Positions 53,109 to 61,464 of a DNA stretch of 64,000 nucleotides are shown here, one piece after another (within the stretch, counting starts at the first letter, position 1; every line of letters begins with the position of its first letter). The DNA lies in the NCBI GenBank assembly GCA_964580055.1, contig CAZOJI010000003.1, positions 104,944 to 168,943 of the forward strand, read 5' to 3'. Origin of the DNA: JBDGYW01 sp964580055 (GTDB lineage: Bacteria; Gemmatimonadota; Gemmatimonadetes; Gemmatimonadales; GWC2-71-9). A program made the translations under genes and the position numbers. The notes below the pieces were generated by a model. It ran no database searches, was not told the origin of the DNA, and worked only from the letters and a program-made list of their open reading frames with translations.

Positions 53109-53555
53109 TTACTGCGTAGCACCCCTTTCCACCGGATATCCCAGCTGCTCCCATGCCGCCATATGGCCCTGCAAGTCCAACAGGCTCGCGAATCCGGCGT
53201 TCCGCAAAACATCCTTGACGGCAGCCGCTCGGCCACCCGCCCAACAACACACGATCACGTGCTCGTCGCGGTAGGCCGCAAGCTCATCCAACCTGCTGGG
53301 GATCTCCGAGTGAGGTATGTTGACAGCTTCAGCAATGTGTCCGGTCGCGTGCTCTTCTCTGCTTCGCACGTCGAGTACGAGGATCTCGGCATCACTATCC
53401 AACAGCTGCTTCAATTGCTGAGGGGAAACGCTTGTGGTGACGCGTGTCGGAGTGGGAGCGGGGTTGGCCTCTTCTTGGCCACAACCGACCGATAGCGCTC
53501 CGACGCAGGCAACACAAAAAATGCATAACGCAAACGCCCAGCATCTCTGATTCAT
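53109..53555 (-). CDS. Rhodanese-domain lipoprotein
   Basis: This protein has 148 residues from the ATG at 53555. A signal peptide ends at the lipobox LSVGC, so it is a membrane-anchored exported protein. The rhodanese domain has LVLDVRSREEHATGHIAEAVNIPH and the active-site loop VCCWAGGRAA with a Cys, so it may handle sulfane sulfur. It is convergent with the molybdenum enzyme operon. A link to that operon is plausible but unproven. Confidence 0.9.
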   Translation of the reverse strand: MNQRCWAFALCIFCVACVGALSVGCGQEEANPAPTPTRVTTSVSPQQLKQLLDSDAEILVLDVRSREEHATGHIAEAVNIPHSEIPSRLDELAAYRDEHVIVCCWAGGRAAAVKDVLRNAGFASLLDLQGHMAAWEQLGYPVERGATQ

Positions 53556-53877
53556 CAAAAAGGCCTTTCTCAAAACGTGCTGCTGTTCCAGATGTCTATG
53601 TGCAACTCCCCCCAATAACGTCGCAAGTGTCTTCCTTGCCCCGTATGATGGGACCGTTGTTCAGTAGCATCATAGCGTTGTCAGTGACCCCTGCGCGATG
53701 GCCGCTGTCACCAGACTCGACACACCCGTATAGACCCTAAACAGCCCGCTCCAACTAAGCTCCGGAAAGGGCATCGCCAATCGTGGATCCACAAAAGTTA
53801 ATCAACACAAAATCGACGCAACAACAGGTTGCGTACCGGATTCTGATGCGCGCTAGAATTCCAAAGCTCACTGTTGC
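53556..53877. other. Gene-free region between ProX-type deacylase and rhodanese genes
   Basis: About 320 bases hold no open frame that looks real. It should contain the promoter of the rhodanese gene (minus strand), but no clear boxes, repeats or hairpins were seen. Confidence 0.45.
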
Positions 53878-54432
53878 TTAGGCAATCCTCGGATCATCGG
53901 GTGCCCGCGGACGATCGAGGTCGAGTAGTTGTGCCGTATGCCCTTCAGCCTCAAGGAACTTCAGAAGATCTCCGGCCTTTATGGACGTAGTGCGAGCGTT
54001 GTCGAGAGGGTGGAAGTTCAGCGGATCCTCTTCGACAATCGCCCTGTCGATCGCGACCCGGACCGCACCGGACTTGTCGTTGATGATCCCGAATGGCGTG
54101 ACCGCACCTGGAATCACTCCGAGATATTGCGCGAGGCGTTCCGCGCTCCCGAACGAAAGGCGGCCTGCCTTCAGACGCCCCGCCAACTCCTTCAAGTCTA
54201 TAGCACGGTCTTCGAGACAGACTAGCAGCCACATCTTCCCTTTCTTATTGCGAAGAAACAGGTTCTTGGTGTGGCAACCGGGTATTTCACCGCGGAGAGC
54301 CTTGGCCTCCTCCACCGTGAACACAGGGGGGTGCTCCAACGTAGACACCTCTATGCCAAGAGCTTCGAATCTCCGAAACAGATCCTCAGGTGCCGCGGGC
54401 GCACTTCCATCGGCCAATTTCACTTCACTCAT
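53878..54432 (-). CDS. YbaK/ProX-type aminoacyl-tRNA deacylase
   Basis: This 184-residue protein belongs to the family that hydrolyses mischarged tRNA in trans, for example Ala-tRNA-Pro. Family motifs are EHPPVFTVEEA, CHTKNLFLRNKKGK with the catalytic Lys, LSFGSAERL, GAVTPFGIINDKS and LNFHPLDNARTTSI. It stands alone as a single gene. The exact substrate cannot be set from sequence; the closest guess is the ProXp-ala (PrdX) group. Confidence 0.88.
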   Translation of the reverse strand: MSEVKLADGSAPAAPEDLFRRFEALGIEVSTLEHPPVFTVEEAKALRGEIPGCHTKNLFLRNKKGKMWLLVCLEDRAIDLKELAGRLKAGRLSFGSAERLAQYLGVIPGAVTPFGIINDKSGAVRVAIDRAIVEEDPLNFHPLDNARTTSIKAGDLLKFLEAEGHTAQLLDLDRPRAPDDPRIA

Positions 54433-54579
54433 CGACTACTTCCCCTTTGATCGCTCGGACGCTCGCGACACGCATCGGCTCCAAGCGAACGATCTTCACG
54501 TCCAGGTCAGCCATGATTCCTCCAACCGAAAGATTTTTGGGAGAGGGGTTGGCTCAGCCACACAGATTCCCGCCGTCGG

Positions 54580-55167
54580 TCACTCCTTCAACACCATATC
54601 GATGCACATCACCGCCGCCAGTATGAGCTGGCGGAGCTTACTATCCGGGGGCACGTCACCAGATATCTGCAACACGTAGTTGTCAGCACTCGTGAAGAAC
54701 TCCTTCCCCAACCCAGACCACTTCTTCGTAACGCGTGCCAACTCTCTCTCACCTGCCTCGAACCGAAAGTCCCATCCCGTCCAGTTTCCCACCAATTTGC
54801 ACAACGGTCTACCATGCTCGTCCAAGACCTGGAACTTACCTCCGACCGACAGGAGTCTTTGCTCGAATCCGCCTAGTCTGGCGCCAGCTCCGTCAGAAAC
54901 CGCTACGTGCGACCGGAAAAACGCAACGCCTCGCGTGACACGCACGATTTGGCGACCGTCAACAGTTGAGAGCCTGATGTCGAACGGTGTGTACCGCTTA
55001 TACTCGCTGAACCGCAGCATGCGGGTGACGAACCCGAGCCCAGGCTCGCGACAGTGCAGGATAACGGCACCAGTTTCGGGGTCAAAGATGTCATATTCAT
55101 TGGCCGCCTTGAATGCACCGACGTGCTCCTTCACGAGAAAGACGGACCTGTTGAGGCACTCGCTCAT
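54580..55167 (-). CDS. LURP-one/scramblase-like protein
   Basis: This 195-residue protein starts at the ATG at 55167, which overlaps the stop of the AMMECR1 gene (ATGA). The sequence fits the LURP-one-related, tubby-like beta-barrel family: VFLVKEHVGAFKAANEYDIFDP and IRLSTVDGRQIVRVTRG, with a repeated VLDEHGRPLCKLVGNW. A hydrophobic C-terminal helix (RQLILAAVMCIDMVL) is characteristic. The function is unknown. It is translationally coupled to the AMMECR1 gene. Confidence 0.75.
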   Translation of the reverse strand: MSECLNRSVFLVKEHVGAFKAANEYDIFDPETGAVILHCREPGLGFVTRMLRFSEYKRYTPFDIRLSTVDGRQIVRVTRGVAFFRSHVAVSDGAGARLGGFEQRLLSVGGKFQVLDEHGRPLCKLVGNWTGWDFRFEAGERELARVTKKWSGLGKEFFTSADNYVLQISGDVPPDSKLRQLILAAVMCIDMVLKE

Positions 55168-55787
55168 TCGGTGGACTCCTCCCCCCAAACCTCAGCCTCG
55201 AACGAGCGCAGCTCAACATCCCCTTCCCGCCAGGCACTTTCGGGCAATCCCGCCTTCAGGCAGAGCCCTCCCAAGAACTCCTCTCGATTCCATCCTTGCT
55301 CGACGGGGACCTGCGGTAGCAGCAGCCCCGACAAGCCGCCTTTGGAAACCATCAAGCCATGCCTACCGACCTCGACCCTATCCGGCTCAATCGGTGTCAT
55401 AGGCGTGAGTGCGCTGATTTCCACGACCAGATGTGAAAGCTCGTCCAGCCCGATGGGGGGGAAACGAGGGTCCTTTGTTCCGGCATGGACAGCCATCTTC
55501 GCGACCGACTCGGCCAGCGGCCTCTGTGCAATCACCTCACCAATGCAGCCCCGGAGCTCGCCAGTGCTACGCCTTCTCCAGGTGACAAAGGCCGCCCTGT
55601 GTTCGAGTAGCGCCGGCGAATCCACCTCCAGATTCAGGAAGTCACGGTGTCTCAGGTGAGCCTCGAGAGACTGGCGCGCAAGGTCCAGTAGCGTCCGTTT
55701 GTCCTCCGGAGAAAGCGCAGGTCTGGCTGATCCCAATCCGGACTCTGAATCACCTTCTACACTGCTCGGATCTGCACGATCATTCAT
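55164..55787 (-). CDS. AMMECR1-family protein (AmmeMemoRadiSam system protein A)
   Basis: This 207-residue protein starts at the ATG at 55787 behind GGGGGG. The family's landmark LRGCIG is seen in STGELRGCIGEVIAQRPLAE, followed by DPRFPPIGLDEL, HLVVEISALTPM, GLMVSKGGLSGLLLPQV and EQGWNREEFLGGLCLKAGL. In many bacteria it occurs with a MEMO-like protein and a radical SAM enzyme; neither is adjacent here. The biochemical role is unknown. Confidence 0.92.
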   Translation of the reverse strand: MNDRADPSSVEGDSESGLGSARPALSPEDKRTLLDLARQSLEAHLRHRDFLNLEVDSPALLEHRAAFVTWRRRSTGELRGCIGEVIAQRPLAESVAKMAVHAGTKDPRFPPIGLDELSHLVVEISALTPMTPIEPDRVEVGRHGLMVSKGGLSGLLLPQVPVEQGWNREEFLGGLCLKAGLPESAWREGDVELRSFEAEVWGEESTE

Positions 55788-55826
55788 TCCGTTTCCCCCC
55801 TGCATCGATCTTTTCCTGGCACCGCT

Positions 55827-56408
55827 CTACGAATCGGAGTGCGCTGACTCTGCCAACCGAGCCTTCTCGAGTGCGGCTTGAACTGCAGAGTCGAAAGCCG
55901 CGAACACAACCTTCGCAATGCTGTCCTTGCCGCGGAGGAAGGTTGCGACCTCGTGTATGGCCACCGCTGCGGCCTCCTCTAGTGGATAGCCGAACACGCC
56001 ACAACTAATGGCCGAAAACGCGATCGTTCGTAACCCATTTTCAGCGGCTAGTTGGAGCGAGGTGCGATAGCACGAAGCGAGGAGATCAGACTCTCCCTCA
56101 TTCCCACCGCGCCAAACTGGTCCAACCGTGTGAATAACGTAGTCAGCAGGCAACTCGTAGCCTCGTGTCAATCTCGCGTCACCGGTGGGACAACGCACTC
56201 CGGGCCTCACTTCAGATATCGCCTTGCATTCCTCCACCAATTTGCTTCCGGCGGCCCTATGGATCGCGCCATCGACACCGCCTCCACCGAGAAGCCGCTC
56301 GTTCGCTGCGTTGACTATTGCATCCACGGCGAGAGTGGTGATATCCGCCTGCCTTATCTCAATCCTGCTCAAAGGAGAAACCACTTCTGTCGTAATCTCG
56401 CAGTCCAT
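55827..56408 (-). CDS. Macro-domain protein (ADP-ribose/O-acetyl-ADP-ribose hydrolase type)
   Basis: This 193-residue protein has all the marks of an active macro-domain hydrolase. VDAIVNAANERLLGGGGVDGAIH carries the catalytic Asn and Gly-rich loop. HTVGPVWRGG, the AFSAISCGVFGYPLEEAA substrate loop and a C-terminal ALEKARLAE follow. It contrasts with the altered macro-like protein at 16307. The start ATG is at 56408. Confidence 0.92.
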   Translation of the reverse strand: MDCEITTEVVSPLSRIEIRQADITTLAVDAIVNAANERLLGGGGVDGAIHRAAGSKLVEECKAISEVRPGVRCPTGDARLTRGYELPADYVIHTVGPVWRGGNEGESDLLASCYRTSLQLAAENGLRTIAFSAISCGVFGYPLEEAAAVAIHEVATFLRGKDSIAKVVFAAFDSAVQAALEKARLAESAHSDS

Positions 56409-56636
56409 TCGCGTAACAAGCCAAGGGTTGCCGACCAGGATACCAAAGGGCCTTCACCGGCCGTGGCCAGTCCGATTGCTGTATCGAGATCTGTTGAAGG
56501 TTCCCTAGTCTTGATCATACTCAGCCGATGATGCAGAACGATCCTGCGTCCCGAGCAGACGCGTGAGCCTCAACAAACATCATCAACACTCCGCAAAGAA
56601 TCAGCGCGACGCACAACGACAGGAGACGCTCACGCC

Positions 56637-57173
56637 TCACTCTGGAACGTCTTCGTATTCGTCCAATTCCGACAACGCCCGCTTCATTGCCTCGAGTGCG
56701 TCGGATTGTATGGAGCGGGCATCGATGAACTCACAGGAAACGCGACGCTCACCAATATCCAGCAGCAACTTTAGTGCGGCGGCGATACCATCCTTCGGAT
56801 ATGGCAGATCGGACTCGAGCCGGGGTTTTCCAGGGTCTCGCTCTTCGTCCAAAAACGACCTGTACCTATCCCAAACTGCCCCTGCAAACCGAACGTGTCG
56901 CTCGTTCGTGGGCAAAAGCACGTCCGGCGGTTCATCGCCTCCGACATCCGGTCTCGTTCTGAGCCACCTTGCTTGAAATGCCAGTCGCTGGGCTCCGTGA
57001 TGGCGTCCTTCCTCACGCGCTTCTGAAGCTAGTTGCTGCAGTCGGTCCGCGAGCGCCCCACGCACGTCCGTCATTTCGTGTCTTCCGGGTGGCTCCGAAC
57101 GCGCCCACAGATACCGCCACACGCGCCACATGATCAGCGATACGGCGACCAGACCGACGATTACCCATTCCAT
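56637..57173 (-). CDS. Unknown membrane-anchored protein
   Basis: This 178-residue protein has no recognised domain. An N-terminal hydrophobic helix (MEWVIVGLVAVSLIMWRVWRY) is followed by a soluble part with ALADRLQQLASEAREEGRHH, a Trp- and Arg-rich stretch and an acidic C-terminus (ELDEYEDVPE). The ATG at 57173 is preceded by GGTGG. It is likely a genuine but lineage-specific gene. Confidence 0.55.
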   Translation of the reverse strand: MEWVIVGLVAVSLIMWRVWRYLWARSEPPGRHEMTDVRGALADRLQQLASEAREEGRHHGAQRLAFQARWLRTRPDVGGDEPPDVLLPTNERHVRFAGAVWDRYRSFLDEERDPGKPRLESDLPYPKDGIAAALKLLLDIGERRVSCEFIDARSIQSDALEAMKRALSELDEYEDVPE

Positions 57174-57285
57174 GGATCCCACCTTCGGATTCTGAACAAT
57201 TCACCATTGCGAGTCACCGCACCGGTTTTCTCGCGCTCACTGCTAAGGAGTAAGACCGGGATGATTCCAGTTCCCATGGTCCTTC

Positions 57286-57704
57286 TCATCGTTCCACGAT
57301 TCTTACCGTCTTGACTCGTCCCGTCTTCACTTCCACCTCGACGAAGCTCTCGATCTCGTCGTTCGCGGTTCGGCGAATTCTCGACGGCAACGGCTCCCCC
57401 ACCCACCACCAATGTCGAGTACTCACGAGGAAACACGGCTCGCCATAACACTGCAAGTCCCGATTCCTTTTCGAAAGATGTCTCCTCCAGCCCTGGCGGT
57501 AAACCGAGATAACGTTTTCTCGATCACCGGCAAGTGTTCGACACGCACACACGAAACCGCTCCGGTCAAACTGGGCACGGTTTCGATCAATGCTTCTGAG
57601 GCACGAGGGTCCACTCCCACCATATACCGTACGATGGTCCCAACCGCGGTGAAAGTGCTCTCTGGACATTCGCGCCGGTGACGGTCGGGATCGAGTTGCG
57701 CCAT
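57286..57704 (-). pseudogene. Probable frameshifted gene of unknown function
   Basis: From 57704 one frame reads TVGTIVRYMVGVDP-like sequence, then LIETVPSLTGAVSCVRVEHLP and EKTLSRFTARAGGDIFRKG. Near 57470 it becomes implausible. The coding character moves to another frame that reads RDLQCYGEPCFLVSTRHWWW, GEPLPSRIRRTANDEIES and a regular C-terminus EVEVKTGRVKTVRIVER, ending at 57286. The two parts may be one broken gene. I recognise no family. It could also be a sequencing error. Confidence 0.42.
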
Positions 57705-57786
57705 CAGGCTCCTGAACCCATCCTCATTTCGCCCGTGCTGGCATTCCTCAGAATGCTATCTCCCCTCGATCCACTGAGCGAGTCGC

Positions 57787-58308
57787 TCATGGAGTGGAAT
57801 GCTCACCCCTGGACGCAAGCAACGAGCTTATCTTCTCCTCAGGATAACTGAGCAGCTGACCAAATCTTCGGGCTATATCGATCCGAGCGGTTGCGTCGTA
57901 TTGACCCGTCGTTTCGAGTTTCTGCTTCAAAGACTTCAATTCCAAGTATTCCCGAAGCGTGGATTCATGACAAATGACGAGAACGTGTTTTCCCTCAGTC
58001 AGACTGGCAGGAAACAGTTCAGTCACAAGGAAGTCGGCTTCGCGAAACGCTTGCACCCCATGGTCCGCAGCAATTCGTTCGGCCTCATCGTAAACGGCAT
58101 CCATTTCCGCCGGCTCCAACGGCGCGCTCAATGCCAACCTCTTGACGCCGGCACCAACCATTTCCGAAAAGGCACCTATCCCACCCAGAGTGTATGAGCG
58201 CTGGTCGATCGACCATTCCGAAGCGTACCGATCACCAGCACCGCCGCTACATGCCAATAACATGGACGCGACGCCTAGAACGGTGGCCACAGTCTTCTGG
58301 GTACTCAT
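57787..58308 (-). CDS. Hypothetical lipoprotein
   Basis: This 173-residue protein has a signal peptide with a lipobox (GVASMLLACSGG). The rest contains ALSAPLEPAEMDAVYDEAERIAADHGV, and EADFLVTELFPASLTEGKHVLVICHESTLREYLELKSLKQKL, and no known domain. The composition looks like a real secreted protein with small helical elements. It is not obviously coupled to its neighbours. Confidence 0.6.
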   Translation of the reverse strand: MSTQKTVATVLGVASMLLACSGGAGDRYASEWSIDQRSYTLGGIGAFSEMVGAGVKRLALSAPLEPAEMDAVYDEAERIAADHGVQAFREADFLVTELFPASLTEGKHVLVICHESTLREYLELKSLKQKLETTGQYDATARIDIARRFGQLLSYPEEKISSLLASRGEHSTP

Positions 58309-58406
58309 ATGTCGCGAGCTCCTTTCTCCGTCGCCGGTCCCGGCGGCTGCACCGGGGCATCTCTTTTATTCACTTATTCACTCGTATTCCTGGCAGCGTA
58401 CGATGG

Positions 58407-58616
58407 TCAGTTGGAGATGAAGGTCTCCGACTCGGGCGCCCAATCTACATCGTCCTCCTGAAGTCGCACGACACGTTCTCTGATCAGATCCTCGTATACG
58501 GGAGCGAGGTTGCAACCGCTTATTGTCACCCGCCGGTCAAGGAATCTCAGAGTAATTGATTGTGGCGAGGGCATCTCGACCGCCCGTAACTCACGGTAGG
58601 GCAACGCGTACCGCAT
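58407..58616 (-). CDS. Small unknown protein
   Basis: This 69-residue open frame has protein-like sequence (LPYRELRAVEMPSPQSITLRF, then LDRRVTISGCNLAPVYEDLI and RERVVRLQEDDVDWAPESETF). The frame is also open further upstream without a better ATG. It could be a short regulatory or SpoVG/Hfq-sized protein, or a fragment of a longer gene. I recognise no family. Confidence 0.45.
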   Translation of the reverse strand: MRYALPYRELRAVEMPSPQSITLRFLDRRVTISGCNLAPVYEDLIRERVVRLQEDDVDWAPESETFISN

Positions 58617-58846
58617 ACCATGGGCGCCGCAAAAACCAATCCACAGAACCCTTTCGGTTTGCCCCCTGTCATTGCTGGATCGTGATAAGGCGTTCTCCTG
58701 TGGACGGTCTATTCGCTGTCAAAGGAGAGCTTCGTGTACGTATCGTACACTTGGCTCGCACCATCCTCTACCCTCTGCGCCCGCCCTTCCCACCTACTAT
58801 CTTTCCACTGTTCGCAACCCCTACTGACATTCACAAAGACCAGAAA

Positions 58847-59629
58847 ATGCCTTACGACACCATCACACTAGAAGTCCGCGACTCCGTCGCGTTCCTTACC
58901 GTCAATCGGCCCGACAAGATGAACGCCCTGAATGCGGATGTCATCGCCGATCTCGGCGCGGCCGCAGATGAGATCGCATCACGCGAAGAAATTGCCGGTG
59001 CGATCATCACTGGAGCTGGATCCAAAGCTTTCGTGGCCGGTGCAGACATAGCAGAGCTTGCGCCTTTAGCCCCTTTCGAAGCCAAGGCAGTGGCTCAGAA
59101 GGGACAGGAGGTCTTTCGAAAGATCGAGACGTGTGGCAAACCCGTTATTGCGGCGGTAAACGGATTCGCACTCGGAGGAGGCTGCGAGCTGGCTATGGCG
59201 TGCCACGTCCGTGTGGCGAGTGAAAAGGCACGATTCGGACAGCCTGAAGTGAAACTGGGCCTGATACCGGGCTACGGCGGCACACAGCGTCTTCCGCGTC
59301 TTGTCGGAAAGGGACGCGCCATGGAAATCATACTCTCCGGCCGGTTGGTTGCTGCGGACGAAGCGCTGAGCATGGGTCTGGTTTCCAAGGTCGTCGCGCC
59401 CGAACAGGTTCTCGAAGAAGCCGAGAAAACGCTGCGCGGAATCTTGGGCATGGGGCCGATAGCCGTCCGTCTGGCGATCGAGGCAGTGGATCAAGGCTGC
59501 GATATGGCACTCGAAGATGGCTTCGAGCTCGAGGCCAACCTCTTTGGGCTGGTCGCCGCCAGCGAAGACAAGACCGAGGGAACGAAGGCTTTCATGGAGA
59601 AGCGCGAGCCGAACTTCACTGGAAAATGA
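58847..59629 (+). CDS. Enoyl-CoA hydratase/isomerase family protein
   Basis: This is a crotonase-fold enzyme of fatty-acid beta-oxidation or butyrate-type metabolism. It has 260 residues. Motifs are NRPDKMNALNADV, the CoA-binding oxyanion region GSKAFVAGADIAEL, GGGCELAMACHVRVAS, and FGQPEVKLGLIPGYGGTQRL with the catalytic Glu in PEVKLG and a second Glu in GRAMEIILSG. The start is the ATG at 58847; an upstream open frame to 58556 has no family character. It stands alone and has no beta-oxidation neighbours. Confidence 0.93.
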   Translation: MPYDTITLEVRDSVAFLTVNRPDKMNALNADVIADLGAAADEIASREEIAGAIITGAGSKAFVAGADIAELAPLAPFEAKAVAQKGQEVFRKIETCGKPVIAAVNGFALGGGCELAMACHVRVASEKARFGQPEVKLGLIPGYGGTQRLPRLVGKGRAMEIILSGRLVAADEALSMGLVSKVVAPEQVLEEAEKTLRGILGMGPIAVRLAIEAVDQGCDMALEDGFELEANLFGLVAASEDKTEGTKAFMEKREPNFTGK

Positions 59630-59727
59630 AATCTTCGGGCATGTCGTTCTGCTTTGAGTCACGCGCCACTGAATCGACCGTGACGAGAAACGACTCTGTT
59701 ATCAGTGCTGAACCTGAGAAGTGGAAA

Positions 59728-59770
59728 CAGCGGCCACCCCCAGCCCGCGTGGTGCATCTGGTGGCCGCTG
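59728..59770 (+). terminator. Strong hairpin downstream of the enoyl-CoA hydratase
   Basis: A perfect 10-bp stem CAGCGGCCAC/GTGGCCGCTG (59728-59737 with 59761-59770) with a 23-base loop lies about 100 bases after the echA-type gene and 138 bases before recF. There is no T-run, so it may end transcription only with Rho or act as an RNA stabiliser. Confidence 0.4.
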
Positions 59771-59907
59771 CAATTAGCCGTGGAGCGTCGAGCACGGGTA
59801 GTGCCGGCAAAGCAGCTACTCTCCCGGCGGGATCACAGTCGTTTCGACACACCATCGGGTCCGCTTAACTGCGTACAACCACGTTTTTTTCTCCTGATAG
59901 GAGCACA

Positions 59908-60978
59908 GTGCACCTGAGCCTGCTCACCGTCCGCAACTTCCGGAACCTCGCATCCGTCGACGTTGAGTTGCCGCCGGAGGGTGTGGTAGTAATTGGAGAC
60001 AACGGTCATGGCAAGACCAATCTCCTGGAGGCCGTTTACTACCTCGTGTTGTTCCGTTCGTTGCGTGGATCTATGGATCGCGAACTGGTTCGCTTCGGCG
60101 AAGCTGGCTTCTTCGTGGCGGGAGCCGCTCATAACAGGGTGACCGCGGGCTTCGATATCTCGGTGAAGCGCAAAAAGGTCACCGTGGACGGCAAAGAGAC
60201 CAAGAAGCTATCGGATGCAGTGGGTCTCATTACCGCTGTTTCAATTGCTCCCGCGGACCGCAAGCTCGTGGACTCTGGACCGTCGGGTAGAAGACGTTAT
60301 CTGGACGTGTTACTCTCACTTTGCGAGGAGGGATACCTGGAACGACTCGCACGGCTTCGCGGAGCCTTGAGACAGCGTAACGCCGCTCTAAAGCTCGGCA
60401 GGCGAACGGAGGCACAGGCTTTCGACAGCCACATTGCCGAGGCATCCGCCTTTGTGGCCTCCACTCGCTATCAGTGGGCCGAGCGGGTCCGACCCCAGTT
60501 CGTCAAACTTTGCAAAGCCCTGGGTGAGAAAGGTCAACCTTTTCTGGAATACAACTCGCGGCACTGGACACCAGAGGGTGGCGCTGCGGGAGTAGCGGCC
60601 ACTTTGCGAGAAAGGATCGAGCGAGACCTGAGAAGAGGGACGACAACAGTTGGCCCACACCGTGACGATCTCACGTTGACGCTAAACGGCAACGAAACGA
60701 GACGATTCGGATCCGCCGGCCAGCAGCGCACCGCAGCCATCGCACTCAGGTTGCTGGAGGCACAAGCACTCGCCGATTCACGCGACACGGCTCCGATTGC
60801 TCTCTTCGATGACGCTTTTGCCGAGTTGGATCAGGATCGCCAGGAAAGGCTGCTCACTTTGATTGGAGAATCACTTGCCGGTCAGGCAATCATTACTGCT
60901 CCGCGCGACGCGGAGGTACCCCGGGAGCTATTGGAGCGACCTCGATGGCGCATGAACGGAGGTCACCTTGAGCAGTAA
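59908..60978 (+). CDS. recF: DNA replication/repair protein RecF
   Basis: RecF is an SMC-like ATPase that helps load RecA at gaps. It has 356 residues. Walker A is GDNGHGKTNLLEAVYYL, the signature is RFGSAGQQRTAAIALR and Walker B is IALFDDAFAELD. A GTG start at 59908 has TAGGAG upstream. The DUF721 gene starts inside its 3' end. recF next to gyrB is the standard order near oriC, but dnaA and dnaN are not in the window. Confidence 0.95.
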   Translation: MHLSLLTVRNFRNLASVDVELPPEGVVVIGDNGHGKTNLLEAVYYLVLFRSLRGSMDRELVRFGEAGFFVAGAAHNRVTAGFDISVKRKKVTVDGKETKKLSDAVGLITAVSIAPADRKLVDSGPSGRRRYLDVLLSLCEEGYLERLARLRGALRQRNAALKLGRRTEAQAFDSHIAEASAFVASTRYQWAERVRPQFVKLCKALGEKGQPFLEYNSRHWTPEGGAAGVAATLRERIERDLRRGTTTVGPHRDDLTLTLNGNETRRFGSAGQQRTAAIALRLLEAQALADSRDTAPIALFDDAFAELDQDRQERLLTLIGESLAGQAIITAPRDAEVPRELLERPRWRMNGGHLEQ

Positions 60979-61261
60979 GCATGGGACCCCGCTTGGTGAA
61001 GCCATTGACAAGTACCTTGCTAAACACGGAATGAAGCGCCGCATACAGCAGGCCAGTGTAGTACCGGAATGGCCTCACCTCGTCGGCGCCCGGATCGCCG
61101 AGGTGGCGACCCCCCGTGAAGTTCGCCGCGACGGGACTCTGGTTGTCAGCGTGAAATCGGCGGCTTGGATGCAAGAATTGCAGCTGATGGAACCGACGAT
61201 ACGGCAGCAATTGCTCAAGAACGGCAAAAGGATAAGGAGGATTCTGTGGAAAGCTGAGTAG
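60968..61261 (+). CDS. DUF721 (DciA-like) protein
   Basis: This 97-residue protein belongs to the DUF721/DciA family, which often sits between recF and gyrB and in many bacteria loads the replicative helicase. It begins at TTG 60968, behind GGAGG and overlapping the recF end. The core includes WPHLVGARIAEVATPREVRRDGTLVV and VKSAAWMQELQLMEPTIRQQLL. The DciA role is inferred from family and position. Confidence 0.8.
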   Translation: MSSKHGTPLGEAIDKYLAKHGMKRRIQQASVVPEWPHLVGARIAEVATPREVRRDGTLVVSVKSAAWMQELQLMEPTIRQQLLKNGKRIRRILWKAE

Positions 61262-61422
61262 GATATGAGGATAGTGTCCAAGCAGGCCGCTCCACACTGC
61301 TGGTCACCCAAGCACCAAAGGCATTTCCAACCGTATTTAAGCCGTTGTTCCACAAACAGTTACACGGTCATCAAGGCATTGATTATGCCCTTAGAAATAG
61401 CTATATTGAACAGACCTCTTCC

Positions 61423-61445
61423 GGGGTCGAAACGGCCCCTTTTTT
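61423..61445 (+). terminator. Terminator-like hairpin 20 bases before the gyrB start codon
   Basis: A GC-rich stem (GGGG at 61423-61426 pairs with CCCC at 61436-61439, extended by T-G, C-G and G-C pairs inside) has a tiny A-rich loop and is followed directly by six T (61440-61445). This is the form of a rho-independent terminator. It lies between DUF721 and gyrB but only 20 bases before the gyrB ATG, so it could act as an attenuator of gyrB. A competing upstream segment was not proven. Confidence 0.65.
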
Positions 61446-61464
61446 CGTGGGAATTCCGAGGACA

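Noticed and set aside
58556..58846. N-terminal extension of the enoyl-CoA hydratase
   Set aside because: The added sequence is not family-like. The ATG at 58847 fits the conserved start.
61345..61464. N-terminal extension of gyrB by 40 residues
   Set aside because: It would translate through the terminator-like hairpin and T-run. The ATG at 61465 matches GyrB.
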